Shown in pieces: positions 63,498 through 64,000 of a stretch of DNA of 64,000 bases. Made by a program: the position numbers and the translations under genes. Within the stretch, counting starts at the first letter, position 1; the number at the start of each line of letters is the position of its first letter. The notes below the pieces were generated by a model. That model did not search any database, had not been told where the DNA came from, and saw only the letters and a list, made by a program, of their open reading frames with translations. The stretch is from Acidisoma sp. PAMC 29798. Its GTDB lineage: Bacteria; Pseudomonadota; Alphaproteobacteria; Acetobacterales; Acetobacteraceae. The stretch lies in NCBI RefSeq assembly GCF_030252425.1, contig NZ_CP126994.1, forward strand, positions 3,529,001 through 3,593,000, in the 5' to 3' direction.

Positions 63498-63587
63498 ATC
63501 GCAGCAACGGCGGTCCTTGATCGTGTTGCTGCTTTCTTGGACGTTTCCTCCCTAAACTTGGCGGTGCTTCGGCACCGCCTTTTTTTT
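63498..63587 (+). ncRNA. Candidate trans-acting small RNA (about 90 nt) with anti-Shine-Dalgarno-like loop
   Basis: The predicted transcript has a 5' stem GCAGCAAC/GTTGCTGC (63501-63508 with 63525-63532). A 27-base unpaired C/U-rich stretch contains TTTCCTCCC (63544-63552). The 3' end is a textbook terminator with GGCGGTGC-TTCG-GCACCGCC and eight T. Exposed CCUCC-type motifs are known in alphaproteobacterial regulatory RNAs, where they bind ribosome-binding sites. I cannot assign a named family. The 5' end is inferred from the promoter-like boxes. Confidence 0.6.
63560..63587 (+). terminator. Strong rho-independent terminator
   Basis: A perfect eight-bp stem (63560-63567 with 63572-63579), a TTCG tetraloop and eight consecutive T. 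No protein gene on the plus strand lies just upstream, which points to a non-coding transcript. Confidence 0.95.
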
Positions 63588-63774
63588 GTTCAAGGCCTGG
63601 AGATGGGGTGGGTCGCCGGTCCCGCAAGCGATCAGAGCACGGAACGTTCCAGAATCGGTATATCTGGATATGTTAACACCGCCCTCTACGTAAAATCCCT
63701 TAGCGGGTGACACAATATCCGGCCCGCGCGGGCTCGGGCATGACAGCGCCTCTGATCGAGCCCCAGGAGCGCCC

Positions 63775-64000
63775 ATGTCCGCAAGCCTCGCCCTTCCGGT
63801 CGGCGCCGTCCTCGCACCCGCCACCATGGTTTATCGACAGCAGACAGTCCGGGCGCATCACCCTGTCGATCGGCTGGACACCGACCGGCCAGTGACCTGC
63901 ACGCTCCAGTTCAACCAGGATCGCGGGATTTACGGGGAAGGCGACGACGCGGAATTTTTCTACAAAGTCATGTCCGGTGTCGTGCGAACCTGCCGATTCC
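63775..64000 (+). CDS. Crp/Fnr-family transcriptional regulator (partial at right edge)
   Basis: The first 75 residues are visible; the gene runs off the window. After a variable head, IYGEGDDAEFFYKVMSGVVR is the cyclic-nucleotide-binding-like beta roll as found in FixK/FnrL-type regulators of alphaproteobacteria. The pattern YGEGDxAEFFYKVxSGxVRT is typical of that group. ATG 63775 has AGGAG seven bases upstream. No Cys cluster of an FNR iron-sulphur site is evident in the visible part (single Cys residues only), so oxygen sensing cannot be claimed. The DNA-binding domain is outside the window. Confidence 0.85.
   Translation, partial: MSASLALPVGAVLAPATMVYRQQTVRAHHPVDRLDTDRPVTCTLQFNQDRGIYGEGDDAEFFYKVMSGVVRTCRF

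Larger units (their letters stand above)
63324..63774. other. Intergenic region between alaS and the Crp/Fnr gene
   Basis: These 451 bases hold a candidate small RNA with its own promoter-like boxes and a strong terminator (63465-63587). Further right are a perfect palindrome GGAACGTTCC (63641-63650) and ATATC-TG-GATAT (63663-63674 region) upstream of the Crp/Fnr start. The first 140 bases should contain the alaS promoter. No credible protein frame was seen. Confidence 0.5.

Overview
The window is about 64 kb of GC-rich DNA with dense, often overlapping genes. Gene content points to an alphaproteobacterium, most likely Rhodospirillales/Acetobacteraceae. The main clues are a CarD-family regulator, the Mla lipid-transport genes, a DUF1127 protein, a FixK/FNR-like regulator and an acetan/xanthan-style exopolysaccharide (EPS) locus. 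The taxonomic call is inference from gene families, not from a marker gene.

Bases 1-24,700 are a Wzx/Wzy-type EPS locus written on both strands. Precursor genes are manC (GDP-mannose), galE (UDP-galactose) and glf (UDP-galactofuranose). Assembly genes are a membrane priming glycosyl-1-phosphate transferase, four further glycosyltransferases, a Wzx-like flippase and a Wzy/ligase-like polymerase. Export genes are a Wzc/GumC-like tyrosine autokinase, a GumB/Wza-like lipoprotein and an outer-membrane beta-barrel protein. Accessory genes are a GMC oxidoreductase, a secreted clan GH-A-like hydrolase, a lytic transglycosylase inside the wzc operon and a FemAB/GNAT-like transferase. An orphan HigA-type antitoxin lies between glf and galE. 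Three paralogous LuxR-type regulators with degenerate receiver domains close the locus (22.7-26.4 kb). Many convergent gene pairs here end in short perfect hairpins.

Bases 26,800-40,200 are metabolic. They hold a small RMF-like gene and xthA. A tightly overlapped six-gene operon follows on the minus strand: a BMP-type substrate-binding protein, two permeases, a double ATPase, an AtzA/SAH-deaminase-like amidohydrolase and an NtaA/DszA-like flavin monooxygenase. It looks like uptake plus breakdown of a purine-like or other N-heterocyclic compound. Next come a DUF3891 protein, a zinc alcohol dehydrogenase, a methyltransferase with an extra C-terminal module, a CoA-pyrophosphatase Nudix protein and a DUF1285 protein.

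Bases 40,200-47,000 are a MoxR / DUF58 / DUF4159 / VWA-like operon whose genes all overlap.

Bases 47,200-63,300 are mostly housekeeping: carD, a BAX-inhibitor-1 protein, mlaC and mlaA, then metF-uvrD-prmA-polysaccharide deacetylase in tight array. A DUF1127 gene, an aminopeptidase P followed by a glycosyltransferase, a cupin, a GT9 heptosyltransferase-like gene and alaS follow. The last intergenic region holds a strong terminator that appears to end an unannotated small RNA. The window closes inside a Crp/Fnr-family regulator.

Non-coding structure is rich. Two copies of one long palindromic repeat lie at 14,077-14,145 and 47,884-47,952. A different 100-base palindrome, two bidirectional terminators and a perfect 16-bp palindrome beside pepP/DUF1127 are also present. 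No tRNA, rRNA, CRISPR array or intact insertion sequence was seen.
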